The notes beneath the pieces are model-generated. The model saw only the letters and a list, made by a program, of their open reading frames with translations, was not told where the DNA came from and made no database searches. From assembly GCA_002280565.1 (NCBI GenBank), contig NCEF01000021.1, forward strand, positions 1 to 45,251: DNA of 45,251 nt. The letters run 5' to 3'. A program made the position numbers and the translations under genes. Each line of letters opens with the position of its first letter. The stretch's first letter is position 1. Origin of the DNA: Sphingomonas sp. 32-66-10. GTDB taxonomy: Bacteria > Pseudomonadota > Alphaproteobacteria > Sphingomonadales > Sphingomonadaceae. Below, piece by piece: positions 44,320-45,251 of the stretch.

Positions 44320-44428
44320 CCCCTCCCCTTCAGGGGAGGGGTTGGGGTGGGGCCTATCCTCTGGGCGCGTCGGTCTCGGTGAGACCCCGACGCCCCACCC
44401 CCAACCCCTCCCCTGAAGGGGAGGGGCT
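44318..44428. repeat. 111-bp nested palindrome between ribF and ileS
   Basis: Two 36-37 bp arms (44318-44353 and 44392-44428) are inverted copies differing by one G/C. Each arm is itself a hairpin (cccctcccc..ttca..ggggagggg). The 38-base loop holds a further stem ggtctc-ggt-gagacc flanked by gtc/gac. The element overlaps the last bases of ribF. Similar GC palindromes occur elsewhere in the window. Confidence 0.85.
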
Positions 44429-44475
44429 TGAGATGCTTTCACCTTTCGCAGCTTTCCTCTAATCGGCGCAGACCC

Positions 44476-45251
44476 ATGACCGACACCAACGACACCGCAC
44501 GCGACTGGCGCGACACCGTCTTCCTGCCGAAGACCGATTTTCCGATGAAGGCGGGGCTTGCCGCCAAGGAGCCGGAGATTCTGGCGCGCTGGGCCAAGCT
44601 TGGCCTGTACGACCGGCTGCGCGAGCAGCGCGCGGGGCGTGAGCGCTTCATCCTGCATGATGGCCCTCCTTACGCGAATGGCGACATTCACATGGGCCAT
44701 GCGATGAACAAGATCCTCAAGGACATCATCGTTCGCAGCCAGTCGTTGATGGGCAAGGACGCGCCCTATGTCGTCCCCGGCTGGGACTGTCATGGCCTGC
44801 CGATCGAATGGAAGATCGAGGAAGCGTACCGCGCCAAGAAGCTGAACAAGGACGAGGTGCCGGCGGCGGAATTCCGCGCCGAATGCCGCGCCTATGCCGA
44901 GAAATGGGTCGCCGTGCAGCGCGGCCAGTTCGAGCGGCTCGGGATCATGGGCGACTGGGACGATCCGTACCTGACGATGAAGTATGAGGCCGAGGCGACG
45001 ATCGCCGCCGAGCTTCTGAAATTCGCCGAGAGCGGCCAGCTCTACCGCGGCGCCAAGCCGGTGATGTGGTCGCCCGTCGAGAAGACCGCGCTGGCCGAAG
45101 CCGAAGTCGAGTATGAGGACGTCGTCTCGACTCAGATCGACGTCGCCTTCGAGATCACCGAGGCACCCAACGCGCCCGAACTGGTCGGCGCGCATGCGGT
45201 GATCTGGACGACCACCCCGTGGACGATCCCGGTCAACCAGGCTTTGGCCTA
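44476..45251 (+). CDS. ileS: Isoleucyl-tRNA synthetase, 3' end cut by window
   Basis: The first ~258 residues of class I IleRS, which charges tRNA-Ile. The frame is open to the window edge. Seen: [19 protein letters not shown] at the start, the HIGH motif as [27 protein letters not shown], and the connection to the editing domain at [17 protein letters not shown] (WTTTPWT). ATG 44476 begins [11 protein letters not shown]. It lies beyond ribF and the nested palindrome, a typical ribF-ileS-lspA order. Confidence 0.97.
   Translation, partial: MTDTNDTARDWRDTVFLPKTDFPMKAGLAAKEPEILARWAKLGLYDRLREQRAGRERFILHDGPPYANGDIHMGHAMNKILKDIIVRSQSLMGKDAPYVVPGWDCHGLPIEWKIEEAYRAKKLNKDEVPAAEFRAECRAYAEKWVAVQRGQFERLGIMGDWDDPYLTMKYEAEATIAAELLKFAESGQLYRGAKPVMWSPVEKTALAEAEVEYEDVVSTQIDVAFEITEAPNAPELVGAHAVIWTTTPWTIPVNQALA

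Noticed and set aside
44176-45195. 339-codon antisense open frame across ribF/ileS
   Set aside because: Runs through a palindromic repeat and the sense ileS gene; no family sequence.

Overview
The window is GC-rich chromosomal DNA of an alphaproteobacterium, most likely a sphingomonad (Sphingomonas or a close relative). That assignment is inferred from family resemblance: a COQ4-type protein, a class II fructose bisphosphatase, a long RNase E with a basic/acidic tail ending in GWWQRTFGA, an RF2 gene without the recoding site, and many GC-rich intergenic palindromes. Coding density is high, with many 1-4 bp gene overlaps. I see no tRNA or rRNA gene, no CRISPR array, no transposase and no prophage. 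It is a mostly housekeeping region with a few accessory or damaged genes.

Layout. 1-2.4 kb: end of an enoyl-CoA hydratase gene, a truncated cytochrome b561-type gene behind a TauE/SafE permease, and a stand-alone CZB zinc-binding protein. 2.4-7.7 kb: a PhzF-like protein, two small outer-membrane beta-barrel proteins, RlmN, a secreted DUF4168-like protein, and a histidine phosphatase/IalB-like pair. 7.8-15.3 kb: the replication genes dnaN, recF and gyrB, interrupted by a small XRE regulator/membrane protein pair, a COQ4-type protein and an unknown lipoprotein. 15.4-22.6 kb: an RlpA-like protein, a small secreted protein, homoserine dehydrogenase, a 2-oxoglutarate/Fe(II) oxygenase, a small lipoprotein, a Bcr/CflA-type MFS exporter, a very acidic protein, a YdeI-type protein, an orphan ExbD and a hotdog thioesterase. 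22.6-31 kb: ppc, glpX coupled to a CPBP membrane protease, an ABC-2 exporter, a frameshifted DsbA-like gene and an M48 BepA-like protease. 31.2-40.2 kb: rne, then N-acetylmuramoyl-L-alanine amidase, PBP1A, prfB and a lipoprotein-type methyltransferase. 40.2-45.25 kb: a RadC/JAB protein, thyA-folA, an M19 dipeptidase, ribF and the start of ileS.

How genes work together. dnaN/recF/gyrB serve DNA replication and repair. thyA/folA form a coupled thymidylate/folate pair. The amidase and PBP1A adjoin and act on peptidoglycan; the RlpA-like protein fits the same compartment. The M48 protease and the DsbA-like gene are translationally coupled and both belong to envelope protein quality control. ppc and glpX are divergent central-carbon genes.

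Points for a second look: the one-base frameshift in the DsbA-like gene; the truncated cytochrome b561 gene; the paired palindromic operators upstream of the XRE regulator; a three-hairpin intergenic element at 30,989-31,114 with an 18-base partial copy at 35,629; a 111 bp nested palindrome between ribF and ileS; the triplicated basic motif in the RNase E tail; and a methyltransferase with a lipoprotein signal. I found no convincing new multi-gene system. The XRE/membrane pair with its operators is the nearest candidate for a compact regulatory module.
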